Part shown: in pieces, positions 1 to 8,151 of the stretch
Position numbering within the stretch: the first letter of the stretch is position 1
Layout: the number at the start of each line of letters is the position of its first letter
From: Ralstonia sp. RRA
GTDB taxonomy: Bacteria > Pseudomonadota > Gammaproteobacteria > Burkholderiales > Burkholderiaceae
Assembly (NCBI RefSeq): GCF_037023145.1
Contig: NZ_CP146092.1
Location: 1,798,001 to 1,862,000, forward strand
Direction of reading: 5' to 3'
Length of the DNA: 64,000 bases
The notes under the pieces: model-generated
Told to the model about the DNA's origin: nothing
Seen by the model: only the letters and a program-made list of their open reading frames with translations
Databases searched by the model: none
Position numbers and translations under genes: made by a program

Positions 1-179
1 AAATGCCATTGCAAGGCACCGCCAAGCCAGCCTCCCAGCGTAATGCCGGCCGGAAACTCGAACCATTCATAGATTGGCGAAGCGTTGTAGATGCGCCAGC
101 CGGACAACACCATCGTGATCGCCGCAAGTGCGTTCAGCCAATGGCTCACGCGCACCCACAGTGGATGAATCAACCGCAC
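1..179 (-). CDS. Cytochrome b/b6 (b561-type) membrane subunit, N-terminal part, truncated by window edge
   Basis: The readable frame gives RLIHPLWVRVSHWLNALAA followed by a hydrophobic stretch and WRIYNASP, typical of the first membrane helix and heme-binding histidines of the b-type cytochrome subunit that anchors molybdopterin oxidoreductases. The gene runs off the left edge. The start is doubtful. The only start in this frame is the GTG at 179. A much better ribosome site (aggagattgc) precedes tandem ATGs at 217-222, which lie in another frame. The codons between (AVPAAPRAPDVP) look like a natural N-terminus, so a small indel near 212-220 is possible. The next gene upstream is the MXKDX protein, a common pairing in Ralstonia and relatives. 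Confidence 0.6.
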   Translation of the reverse strand, partial: MRLIHPLWVRVSHWLNALAAITMVLSGWRIYNASPIYEWFEFPAGITLGGWLGGALQWH

Positions 180-369
180 CGGAACATCCGGCGCGCGGGG
201 AGCAGCAGGAACCGCTCATCATGCAATCTCCTGAAAGGGACATGGCGGGCTGGTTGACTGGCCAACTGTGCACCGTCCTATCCCGCCTGTGGTGACGCCC
301 TGATGGCAGCGCTCATTCACAGAGGGGCACCGCACCACTTGCTGGTCAAGTGGCGCGGCACTATCACCG

Positions 370-618
370 TTACTGCTTCATCTCATCCTTTTTCATATCG
401 CCCTTCATCTCGTCCTTCTTCATCTCATCCTTCTTCATCCCCCCCTTCTTCATCTTGTCTTTCTTCATGCCTTCCTTTGCCATCTTGTCGTGCCCCATCG
501 CGTCTTTGGCCATCGGGGCTTCCTCTTTCTTGGGCATGGTGTCGGTCTGGGCGAACACGGCACCGGTGCTAACAAAGGCGAAACCGGTGACACAAGCAGT
601 AATCAGTGCTTTCTTCAT
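370..618 (-). CDS. Pentapeptide MXKDX repeat protein
   Basis: An 82-residue exported protein of unknown function. Residues 1-23 form a signal peptide ending around VFA-Q. From about residue 35 the chain is a low-complexity array of M-x-K-D/E-x units (MAKDA, MGHDK, MKKDK, MKKDE) to the C-terminus, the hallmark of the MXKDX family. The start has a strong ribosome site (aaggagtcacacc). The mature protein is rich in Met, Lys and Asp, suggesting metal or polyanion contact, but this is inference. It lies just upstream of the cytochrome b gene on the same strand. An 11-bp palindrome (cgacttagtcg, 652-662) sits upstream of the start and could be a control site. Confidence 0.85.
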   Translation of the reverse strand: MKKALITACVTGFAFVSTGAVFAQTDTMPKKEEAPMAKDAMGHDKMAKEGMKKDKMKKGGMKKDEMKKDEMKGDMKKDEMKQ

Positions 619-1043
619 GGTGTGACTCCTTGGTGGAAAAGGTGAGTGGAACGACTTAGTCGAACATCGTCACCAAAACTGACACGCGATCACAATTTTC
701 TTGCCAACAAATGCGTCCAATGCGTCACTTCTTATGGCTTGGTGACGCTATCGGAAGAATTGCGACGTGGTCATCGCTAAGCGTGCGACTCAACGCGATC
801 CTGTGTCAACCCAAGGCATGCGCTCCAGACTTGCTTAAGCGGGCACGGGGTATGACTGAACGGCGGCGCAGCGCGAATCCGGCCACCGCTCACGGGGCAA
901 TGCCGGTGTCACCGGCGAGTCAAGCATTGGATTGACCAGGGAAGCCTGCTGGAGGCATCTGATCCGGGCGCTCGGCATCCTCGCGCAGCAGGATCTGCGC
1001 GCGAAGATGCCGGCGTTGAATGGTGCTGAGGTCAGCGCAGCAA
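619..1043. other. Intergenic region without a supported gene
   Basis: About 425 bases between the MXKDX start and the end of the hydrolase gene. It holds the presumed MXKDX promoter, including the palindrome at 652-662, and small inverted repeats such as ccggtgtcaccgg near 904. A possible plus-strand frame at 711-935 has neither a ribosome site nor natural-looking composition. I see no RNA gene. Confidence 0.5.
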
Positions 1044-2303
1044 TTACGCAGCGGCACCCACCTCGGTGATCGCGCTATAGACCAGCGTGCGCAACTGGCG
1101 GCGCACCGGATACGCCGAGGACGGCAACACCTGCGTCAGAAACAGGCCGATCAGATCCTCCTGTGGGTCGACCCAGAAGAAGGTGCCAGCCGCACCGCCC
1201 CAGAAGAAATCGCCGGTGCTGCCGGGAACCAACGTGGCCGGCTGCGCCACCGTGGTGGCAAAGCCGAGCCCGAATCCCACGCCGTCATAGGCAGCCTCGC
1301 TGAACATCGAGCGCGGCGACATGCTCGATATGCTCGCCCCGCCCGGCAGATGGTTGGCGGTCATCAACGCCAGCGTCTTCGGCCCCAGCAGGCGCACGCC
1401 GTCCAGCTCACCGCCTTGCAGCAGCATGCGCGCGAAGCGCAGGTAGTCAGCAGCGGTCGACACCAGGCCACCGCCGCCCGAAACAAAGCTGGGCGGCTTC
1501 AGGTAGAGGCTGGTGCGCGGATCGTCTTGCAACGCCGGCCGATCGGACACCGCCGTCGAACCAAGCGCCCCCACGGCATAGCAGGCGCAGAAGCGGGACG
1601 CCTTCTCTTCCGGCACGTAAAACGCCGTGTCGACCATGCCTAGCGGATCGAATATCCGCTCCTTCAGGAAGGTCTCGAACGGGATGCCGCTGACCTTCCC
1701 AACGAGGTAGCCCAACACATCGGTGGAGACGGAGTAGTTCCAGGCCTCGCCCGGCGAGAACTCGAGCGGCAAGCCAGCCAGCTTCTCGATCATCTCGTCC
1801 AGCGTGCCCTGCGTGGCGATGTCGCCCAGCTTGAGCTGGCGATACGCCGCGTCAACGTTGGTGTTCTGGTGGAAGCCATAGGTCAGGCCGGAGGTATGAC
1901 GCAGCAGGTCGACCACCAACATGGGGCGCGCTGTTGGACGCGTCTGGAAGCCCTGCATGAAGCCGCCGGTATAGACACCCAGGTTTTTCCACGCTGGGAT
2001 GTACTTGCTGACCGGATCATCCAGCGCGATCTTGCATTCCTCGACCAGCATCATGATCGCCACGGACGTGACGGGCTTGGTCATCGAGTAGATGCGAAAG
2101 ATCGAATCCTCGGCCAGTGGAACTTGCCGCTCACGGTCGGCCTGGCCGAGCACAGAGTTCAGGACCCGCTCGCCGCGACGCCACACCTGGGTCAGGGCAC
2201 CGGGCAGCTTGCCGGTGGCGATATAGGCGTCATCGATAAAGCGCTCGACCCGCCCGAGCCGATCCCGGGACATCCCATGTGTTTCGCTACGCCGCGCATC
2301 CAT
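1044..2303 (-). CDS. Serine hydrolase of the class C beta-lactamase / esterase EstB family
   Basis: A 419-residue protein with the beta-lactamase-like (penicillin-binding-protein fold) layout. The nucleophile motif SxxK is SMTK at residues 73-76, the second motif is Tyr190-Ser-Val, and a Gly-rich WGGAAG segment near the C-terminus fits the third. Similar proteins are mostly esterases or D-amino-peptidases, not true beta-lactamases. No signal peptide is visible, so a cytoplasmic hydrolase is likelier than resistance. The ATG at 2303 was chosen because aaggggaaagc precedes it; an upstream extension to 2486 has out-of-character composition. Its substrate cannot be read from sequence, and it stands alone between unrelated genes. 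Confidence 0.85.
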   Translation of the reverse strand: MDARRSETHGMSRDRLGRVERFIDDAYIATGKLPGALTQVWRRGERVLNSVLGQADRERQVPLAEDSIFRIYSMTKPVTSVAIMMLVEECKIALDDPVSKYIPAWKNLGVYTGGFMQGFQTRPTARPMLVVDLLRHTSGLTYGFHQNTNVDAAYRQLKLGDIATQGTLDEMIEKLAGLPLEFSPGEAWNYSVSTDVLGYLVGKVSGIPFETFLKERIFDPLGMVDTAFYVPEEKASRFCACYAVGALGSTAVSDRPALQDDPRTSLYLKPPSFVSGGGGLVSTAADYLRFARMLLQGGELDGVRLLGPKTLALMTANHLPGGASISSMSPRSMFSEAAYDGVGFGLGFATTVAQPATLVPGSTGDFFWGGAAGTFFWVDPQEDLIGLFLTQVLPSSAYPVRRQLRTLVYSAITEVGAAA

Positions 2304-2498
2304 GCTTTCCCCTTGTACCTTGTATTCACAACTGCGCCGCTGGCGCAGGCTGACAATGGCATGCCGGTGCGTGGTGTTGCTGACCGCGCGTACCGGCCCG
2401 ATGGCTGTGTGGTGGAGCGCAGGCATGCCCGGCTTCGCCACACGCCGCCATGATGACATTACCCGCGGCGCTCGATGCGCTTGCACCCCCGGAATGCG

Positions 2499-3074
2499 CT
2501 ATTGCCATTCAGATTGATCAAGCTCTGGCGGCAGGCTCCAGGCTTGGCTTTCCGCGCGGAAATAGGCCATGACCTGATTCGCCTCGTGTTCCGTATCAAT
2601 CAGATCGGGCAGCCCCCCATCCGCAGCCTCGGACATTGCATCCTCGTCAGAGGGATCGCGTATGCTGGCAGCCAGGACGCGCTCCAGCACCACTGCCCGT
2701 GATGCCATGCCGATGTGCCGGTAGATGTTGGCGATCTCTTGCACGCGCGCCTCCCCAAGGTTGGGGATCGCTGTGTAGCCCTCATTGGCGAAGCCGTCCT
2801 CCAGGTCGAAAAGCGCGACGGCATGCTGGAAACCGATGGGGAGAGACTGCAATTCGTCATCCGTATGGCCATGCCCGCTGCGACCGCCACTCGATAGCAC
2901 GCACACCGGCAGATACTGCAACGCGTCGAAGAACAGGTCGTTGTCTTCGATGGTCCAGAACGCAAGCGGCAGGCGCTTGCCACCCAGTTCGCTTGCCCAG
3001 AACTTATGCAGCATGCCGCGCAACGTGAACAGTGCGGGAATCGTATAGATGGGGATTGGTTGGGTGTGGGGCAT
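2499..3074 (-). CDS. Hypothetical protein with weak DMP19/DUF4375-like character
   Basis: A 191-residue soluble protein that I do not recognise firmly. The middle contains ALQYLP, EDGFANEGY and a helix ending in RAVVLERVLAA. This faintly recalls DMP19-type proteins, where an NGGF-like motif is followed by a helix that counts an aging or activity state. The C-terminus is acidic (PSDEDAMSEAADGG, PELDQSEWQ). The start ATG at 3074 is chosen by composition: the upstream extension is Cys/Arg-rich and unnatural, and no convincing ribosome site is visible. It lies 156 bases downstream of the dehydrogenase stop on the same strand and could be its own unit. Confidence 0.55.
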   Translation of the reverse strand: MPHTQPIPIYTIPALFTLRGMLHKFWASELGGKRLPLAFWTIEDNDLFFDALQYLPVCVLSSGGRSGHGHTDDELQSLPIGFQHAVALFDLEDGFANEGYTAIPNLGEARVQEIANIYRHIGMASRAVVLERVLAASIRDPSDEDAMSEAADGGLPDLIDTEHEANQVMAYFRAESQAWSLPPELDQSEWQ

Positions 3075-3230
3075 GACGTTGAGCACTCGAAAAACGCGGC
3101 CATCAAATGCACGGCCACAAGGTCTGACATCACCCGCCTTTGCGCGAGTGCCTGCAAGCAATCGAACCACGCACACCATCCAATTGCCCAGCCCGGCACA
3201 AACCGCCGAGCTGGGCACTGCCGTCAGATA

Positions 3231-4238
3231 TCAGATCGACAGGCAAAGCTTACCGAAATGCTTACCCGCCGCCTGATGGGCAAACGCCTCGGCAATGTCC
3301 TCCAGCGCGAACGTGCGGTCAATCACGGGCTTGATACCCGTTGCCTCGATCGCGCGCACCATGTCGCGCTGTTGGCTGCGGCTGCCGACAATCAACCCTT
3401 GCAGCGTCTGGTGGCGCAGCATCAGCTCAACGGTGGGCACCTGCCCGACAACGCCGGCAAGCACCCCGATCAATGCGATGTGACCACCAGTGCGGCATGC
3501 ACGGATGGATTGCGTCAGCGTGTCTGCCCCGCCGACCTCGATCACCTGATCGACGCCCCGCCCGTTCGTGTACTCCAGCACTTTGGCAGCCCAATCCGTG
3601 TCGCGGCGGTAGTTGATGGTGTGATCTGCGCCGAGTGTGCGAACGCGTTCCAGCTTCTCGTCGGACGACGACGTTGCGATGACCGTTGCGCCCATCCGCT
3701 TGGCGAACTGCAGCGCGAAGATCGATACGCCGCCGGTGCCGAGCACCAGCACGGTATCGCCGGCCTTCAATTGCCGGTCGACCACGAGTGCGCGCCATGC
3801 GGTCAGGCCTGCCGTAGTAAGCGTTGCCGCTTCTTCGTGGCTGTAGCCGCGTGGTGCGTGCGTGAACCAGTGTGCAGGGTGGACGACGCATTCGCGTGCG
3901 TAGCCGTCAACGCCATCGCCCGGCACGGTCTTGAAGTCCGACAGCGTCGGGCCGCCGTCCAGCCAGGTCGGGAAGAAGGTCGACACAACGGCATCACCCA
4001 CTGCGAATTCGCTGACGCCCTCGCCGATGGCCTCGACAACGCCGGCGCCATCGGACATCGGGATGCGGCCATCCGCGCTGGGCAAACGGCCGGTCACAAC
4101 GCCAAGGTCATGAAAATTCAGAGAGCTCGCGTGAATGCGTACGCGGATTTCGCCAGGGCCGGGCGCGCCGGGGTCGGCAAGTTCGACCCGTTGAAGTTGA
4201 TCCAATCCGCCAGGCTGGCGCAGGGTGATGGCTTTCAT
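3231..4238 (-). CDS. Medium-chain dehydrogenase/reductase, quinone-oxidoreductase-like
   Basis: A 335-residue MDR-superfamily enzyme. The N-terminal GroES-like domain carries [16 protein letters not shown], and the Rossmann segment has the nucleotide-binding [20 protein letters not shown], followed by ATSSSDEK. The usual catalytic and structural zinc cysteines of alcohol dehydrogenases are not seen, so a zinc-free NADPH quinone/enone reductase is likelier than an alcohol dehydrogenase. The ATG at 4238 has aaggaa about eight bases upstream. The gene is divergent from an HxlR regulator 145 bases away, a common arrangement in which the regulator senses a reactive quinone or aldehyde and represses the reductase. 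Confidence 0.85.
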   Translation of the reverse strand: MKAITLRQPGGLDQLQRVELADPGAPGPGEIRVRIHASSLNFHDLGVVTGRLPSADGRIPMSDGAGVVEAIGEGVSEFAVGDAVVSTFFPTWLDGGPTLSDFKTVPGDGVDGYARECVVHPAHWFTHAPRGYSHEEAATLTTAGLTAWRALVVDRQLKAGDTVLVLGTGGVSIFALQFAKRMGATVIATSSSDEKLERVRTLGADHTINYRRDTDWAAKVLEYTNGRGVDQVIEVGGADTLTQSIRACRTGGHIALIGVLAGVVGQVPTVELMLRHQTLQGLIVGSRSQQRDMVRAIEATGIKPVIDRTFALEDIAEAFAHQAAGKHFGKLCLSI

Positions 4239-4339
4239 TGAAACGGTTCCTTGGGAGAGATCGAGACAGCGCCGCGGCCGTACACGGCAACACAGCGACA
4301 GGTGGGATTGTCGAGCTGTACATCGATCACCGCAAGAAC

Positions 4340-4378
4340 GTACAATTATCGCCAGTACTATCAATTTTGTAGGTACAA
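4340..4378. promoter_or_regulatory. Candidate HxlR operator between divergent genes
   Basis: An imperfect inverted arrangement (gtacaatt ... aattttgtaggtac) lies immediately upstream of the HxlR start and in front of the divergent dehydrogenase. GTAC tracts are frequent in sites of DUF24/HxlR regulators. The symmetry is incomplete, so this is only a candidate. Confidence 0.3.
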
Positions 4379-4383
4379 ACCGA

Positions 4384-4746
4384 ATGCGTCGCAAACCCCA
4401 AGGCATCAAGAGCGGCTGCGCGGTCGAGGTCACGCTTTCCGTGATCGGCGGCCTGTGGAAGCCCGTCATCCTGTTTCACCTGCTGGACGGCACGAAGCGC
4501 TTCATGGAACTGACGCGGCTGATTCCCAACGCCACACAGCGCATGCTGACGCTGCAACTGCGTGAGCTGGAAACCGACGGCATCATCGTGCGGCACGTTT
4601 ATCCGCAGGTGCCGCCCAAGGTCGAATATGCGCTGACCCCGCTTGGGGAGTCGCTTGCACCGGTGCTGATCAGCCTGCGCGACTGGGGGCAGTCGTACCG
4701 GGAGCGCGAAGTGCCGGACGCACTGCCAGAGGCTGTAGAGGCTTAG
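4384..4746 (+). CDS. HxlR/DUF24-family winged-helix transcriptional regulator
   Basis: A 120-residue protein with the family signature: Cys13 (SGCAVEVT), the conserved [14 protein letters not shown], then [29 protein letters not shown] (recognition region) and the wing [16 protein letters not shown]. In many members the N-terminal Cys senses electrophiles. It probably binds the 145-base spacer shared with the divergent quinone-reductase-like gene and controls it. The ATG at 4384 was chosen because it fits family length; upstream in-frame codons would add an atypical leader. The next gene is an unrelated MarR regulator. Confidence 0.9.
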   Translation: MRRKPQGIKSGCAVEVTLSVIGGLWKPVILFHLLDGTKRFMELTRLIPNATQRMLTLQLRELETDGIIVRHVYPQVPPKVEYALTPLGESLAPVLISLRDWGQSYREREVPDALPEAVEA

Positions 4747-4779
4747 CCACCCCATCTCCTGCGTTGTTACAATTCTTCT

Positions 4780-4808
4780 TTGACAAAATCTGACTTGTCA
4801 AATACTGT
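4780..4808 (+). promoter_or_regulatory. Promoter of marR with MarR-type operator in the spacer
   Basis: TTGACA (4780-4785), a 17-base spacer and TACTGT (4803-4808) form a good sigma70 promoter. The spacer contains TCTGACTTGTCAAA (4789-4802), which matches in 13 of 14 positions the two-armed palindrome TCTGAY-N2-RTCAGA, also present at 5300-5313 and 8109-8122. This indicates autoregulation by the adjacent MarR protein. Confidence 0.65.
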
Positions 4809-4835
4809 GCAGTCCAACAACGCAACGAGCAGGCC

Positions 4836-5270
4836 ATGAAGCACTACAACCGCGACAACTTCCAACTCTTGCAAAGCGTGGGGTTCTACATCACCCGGGC
4901 CCGCAACCTGACCGGGATGGAGCTGGACGACGCACTGAGCCCACTGGACATCACGAGCCAGCAGATGGGCATTCTGTTGTCGGTGGCGCGCGATATTGCC
5001 AATACGCCGTACGAGCTCTCCAAGCTGCTCGGCATCGATACCGGCTTGATGACACGCACGCTCGACAAGCTCGAGCTCAAAGGCCTGCTGGTCCGCAGCC
5101 GCAGCCTGGAAGACCGCCGTGTGGTCAACCTGGAGCTGACGGCCAAGGGCGCAGACATCGCAAACCAGGTGCCCGACATTGCCGCCGAGGTATTGAACAA
5201 CCGGCTGCAACGCTTCTCCCCCGCCGAGTTTCAGGAATTCCTGCGCTTGCTGAAGAAATTTGCGGAGTGA
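4836..5270 (+). CDS. MarR-family repressor of the efflux operon
   Basis: A 144-residue winged-helix regulator. The core has LDITSQQMGILLSVA, the recognition helix region SKLLGIDTGLMTRTLDKLELKGLL and the wing RSRSLEDRRVVNLELTAKG, including the DRR that contacts the minor groove. It heads a tripartite efflux operon. Because three near-identical palindromes lie before this gene, before the outer membrane factor and before the EmrB-like pump, I infer that it represses all of them and is released by an aromatic or phenolic ligand, as in EmrR-type systems. The ligand is unknown. Confidence 0.9.
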   Translation: MKHYNRDNFQLLQSVGFYITRARNLTGMELDDALSPLDITSQQMGILLSVARDIANTPYELSKLLGIDTGLMTRTLDKLELKGLLVRSRSLEDRRVVNLELTAKGADIANQVPDIAAEVLNNRLQRFSPAEFQEFLRLLKKFAE

Positions 5271-5299
5271 GCCTTCTGGCTCATTTTTTTATCCATTTA

Positions 5300-5313
5300 T
5301 CTGATAAATCAGA
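5300..5313. promoter_or_regulatory. MarR operator palindrome before the outer membrane factor
   Basis: TCTGATAAATCAGA is a perfect palindrome with six-base arms and a two-base centre, only two bases before the start codon of the efflux outer membrane gene. It matches the sites at 4789-4802 and 8109-8122. Bound repressor here would block both transcription and ribosome access. Confidence 0.65.
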
Positions 5314-5315
5314 AA

Positions 5316-6778
5316 ATGCAAAATCAAACGAAACTCGATCACCTGCTCCGCCGTCCTGCCATTGCGCTGTCGGCCGTGTGCATGGCCGTGCTGGCCGGCT
5401 GCGCCAACTACGCCGGCATCCATAGCGACAGGCAGATGACTGAGCCTGGCGGCCTCGCCACCACGCAAAGCCTGCCGGCGGAACAGGGCCGCTGGCCCGT
5501 CGCAGGTTGGGCCACCAGTTTGGCGACGCGCAGCTCAAAACGCTGATCGACGAAGCCCTGCAAGGCAGCCCGTCGCTGGAGATGGCTCGCGCCCGCGTGG
5601 CCGCCGCAGCCGCCGCCAGCGAAGGCGCCAACGCCAACACGCTGCCGCAGGTCTCGGCCAGCTACAGCATCAACCGCCAGCGCTTCTCGGAAACCGCCCT
5701 CGTGCCGCCGCCGTATGCGGGCGCCTGGCAGACCGAGAACAAGGCCGCAGTCAGCGCCTCGTACGATCTGGACCTGTGGGGCAAGAACCGCGAGGCGCTG
5801 AAGTCTTCCGTTTCGGCCCTGCGTGCGAGCGAGGCCGAGACCGAGCAGGTCAAGCTCACGCTCTCCACCGCTATCGCCCGCGCGTACAACGATCTGGCCC
5901 GCCTGTACGCCCTGCGCGACATCGCTGCAGACCAGCTCACCCAGCGCCAGCAGGTGCTGCGGCTCACGCAAGGTCGCGTGACGATGGGCCTCGATACCGA
6001 TGTGGAAAAGAAAGGCGCAGAAGCCGACGTCGCCAGTGCTGAAGCCACCATCGCCTCACTCGACGGCAGCGTGCAGCGCGTGCGCTACCAGCTCGGCGCG
6101 CTGCTGGGCAAGGGGCCAGACCGCGGCCTGGCCATCGCCCGCCCCACGTTGGGCGTGGGCGGCACGGTGGCGCTGCCGGACAACCTGCCCGCCGATCTCG
6201 TCTCCCGCCGCCCGGACCTCGTGGCTGCCCGCTGGCGCGTGGATGCCAGTACGCACGACATTGCCGTGGCCAAGGCCGACTTCTATCCGGACATCAACCT
6301 TGCCGCTGCAATCGGCCTGGACGCCTTCGGCTTCGGGCGCTTCCTGACGGCAGCCAGCCGCACCGCCAACGTGGGGCCCGCCATCCACCTGCCGATCTTT
6401 GATGGCGGCGCGCTGCGTGCCCAGCTCAAGGGCCGCTATGCCGACTTCGACTACGCCGTCGCGCACTACAACGACACGCTGGTCAACGCACTGTCCGACG
6501 TGGCGACGCAGCTCTCGGAAATCCGCTCGGTGGATAACGAACTGGCCGCCAGCGTGCGCGCACAGGACGCTGCTCGTCGCGCATTGCAACTCGCACTCGC
6601 GCAGTACAAGGGCGGACTGACCACACAGCTCACCGTGTTGCACGCGCAGGCCAACGCGCTGACGGCCGACCAGCAGGTCGCCAGCCTGCGCATGGCGCGC
6701 CGTGACCACCAGATTGCACTGGCCTCCGCACTCGGCGGCGGTTACCAGGAAGCACCGCAGAACACGCAAACCCGCTGA
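5316..6778 (+). pseudogene. NodT-family efflux outer membrane lipoprotein, interrupted by a frameshift
   Basis: Outer membrane channel of a tripartite drug efflux pump. Codons from 5316 give a lipoprotein signal with lipobox LAGC, then a linker up to VAGW. The conserved part (HQFGDAQLKTLIDEALQGSP onward, with two repeats of coiled-coil helices and beta-barrel strands and the SRRPDLVAARWRVDAST motif) is in the next frame and ends at 6778. Restoring one G in the ggg run near 5503-5509 would join them as AGWGHQFGD and give about 487 residues, the normal length. Everything else is intact, so this is either a very recent lesion or a sequencing error. The second part lacks its own good start. Confidence 0.8.
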
Positions 6779-6822
6779 ACCACCGTCTCCCATCCACATT
6801 GCCGGACCAAACAGGTGCCCAA

Positions 6823-8085
6823 ATGAACGCCCCGATCCAGAACGAAACGCAGGCCGTTGCCGAAGCCAACGCCGCCCCGACCACCAACCTGAAGACGCAC
6901 CGCAAGGCGCTGCTGATAGCACTGGGCCTGGCCACCACCGTGGCCGCTGCCAGCTATGGCGCGTACTACCTGAGCGTGGCCCAGTACCACGAAGATACTG
7001 ACGACGCTTACGTCAACGGCAACCTCGTCCAGCTCACGCCGCAGGTGTCGGGCACCGTGGTGGCCGTCAATGCCGACGACACGCAGATCGTCAAGGCGGG
7101 CGAGCCGATCGTCTCGCTGGACCCGGCCGATGCGGAAGTCGCGCTCGACAATGCCCGTGCCCAGCTTGCGCAGACGGTGCGCCAAGTGAGCAGCCTCTAC
7201 GTCAACAACACCGTGTACGCCGCCACCATCGCCCAGCGCGAGGCGGATCTCGCCCGCGCACGTGACGACCTGCGCCGCCGCACCACGGTTGCCGAAGCGG
7301 GTGCCGTGTCTGCCGAAGACGTCGCCCATGCGCGCGACACCGTGCGCGCCGCTGAAGCCGCACTGGACACCGTGCGCCAGCAACTCGCCAGCAACCGCAC
7401 CCTGACCGCCCAGACCACGGTGGCCGAACACCCCAGCGTGCAGGCCGCCGCCGCCAAGCTGCGCGATGCTTACCTCGCCAACGCACGCAACACGCTGCCC
7501 GCACCAGTCACAGGCTATGTAGCGCGACGCTCGGTGCAGGTCGGCCAACGTGTTGCCCCGGGCACGCCGATGATGGCCATCGTGCCGCTGGACGGCGTGT
7601 GGGTCGACGCCAATTTCAAGGAGGTGCAGACGAAGCACATCCGCGTTGGCCAGCCTGTTGAACTGCGCGCAGACATGTACGGCAACTCGGTCACGTACCA
7701 CGGCAAGGTCGCGGGCTTCTCTGCCGGCACTGGCGGCGCATTTGCCACGCTGCCCGCGCAGAACGCCACCGGCAACTGGATCAAGGTCGTGCAACGCCTG
7801 CCGGTGCGCATCCAGCTGGACCCGGCAGAGTTGCGTGAACACCCGCTGCAGATCGGCCTGTCGATGCAGGTGGATGTGAACACGCACGGCGCCGCCAGCA
7901 TCCCCCGTGCGCAGCCGGCAGTACCGCTCAACACGGCCACGCGCACCGATGTATTCCGCCGCTATGGCGAAGACGCCAACGCCGAGATCGCCCGCATCAT
8001 CGCGCAGAACAGCACCCTCGATGCCCGTTCGCAAACGCAGCTCGCCCGCGCAGACGCACCGCGTGCGACGGCCCCGCAGATGTAA
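6823..8085 (+). CDS. EmrA/HlyD-family periplasmic adaptor of the efflux pump
   Basis: A 420-residue membrane fusion protein. A single N-terminal membrane helix (residues about 30-50, LLIALGLATTVAAASYGAYYL) is followed by the family hallmark TDDAYVNGNLVQLTPQVSGTV, the biotinyl-lipoyl half motifs, a coiled-coil hairpin (residues about 100-210), then APVTGYVARRSVQVGQRV and the barrel domain. It bridges the EmrB-like pump to the outer membrane factor. The ATG at 6823 follows caggtgccc. It lies 44 bases after the outer membrane gene and is presumably cotranscribed. Confidence 0.92.
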   Translation: MNAPIQNETQAVAEANAAPTTNLKTHRKALLIALGLATTVAAASYGAYYLSVAQYHEDTDDAYVNGNLVQLTPQVSGTVVAVNADDTQIVKAGEPIVSLDPADAEVALDNARAQLAQTVRQVSSLYVNNTVYAATIAQREADLARARDDLRRRTTVAEAGAVSAEDVAHARDTVRAAEAALDTVRQQLASNRTLTAQTTVAEHPSVQAAAAKLRDAYLANARNTLPAPVTGYVARRSVQVGQRVAPGTPMMAIVPLDGVWVDANFKEVQTKHIRVGQPVELRADMYGNSVTYHGKVAGFSAGTGGAFATLPAQNATGNWIKVVQRLPVRIQLDPAELREHPLQIGLSMQVDVNTHGAASIPRAQPAVPLNTATRTDVFRRYGEDANAEIARIIAQNSTLDARSQTQLARADAPRATAPQM

Positions 8086-8108
8086 GCCGCCCCTTTTTTC
8101 TCCAACTA

Positions 8109-8122
8109 TCTGACAAGTCAGA
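8109..8122. promoter_or_regulatory. MarR operator palindrome before the EmrB-like gene
   Basis: TCTGACAAGTCAGA is a perfect palindrome with six-base arms, 29 bases before the pump start. It is the third copy of the motif in this operon and implies a separate internal control point between adaptor and pump genes. Confidence 0.65.
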
Positions 8123-8151
8123 AAAATTGACGCAGCCTCTGCGAGGTCATC

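Noticed and set aside
1044..2303. A true AmpC beta-lactamase
   Set aside because: The SxxK motif is present, but there is no signal peptide or AmpR regulator, and the sequence is closer to esterase-type members.
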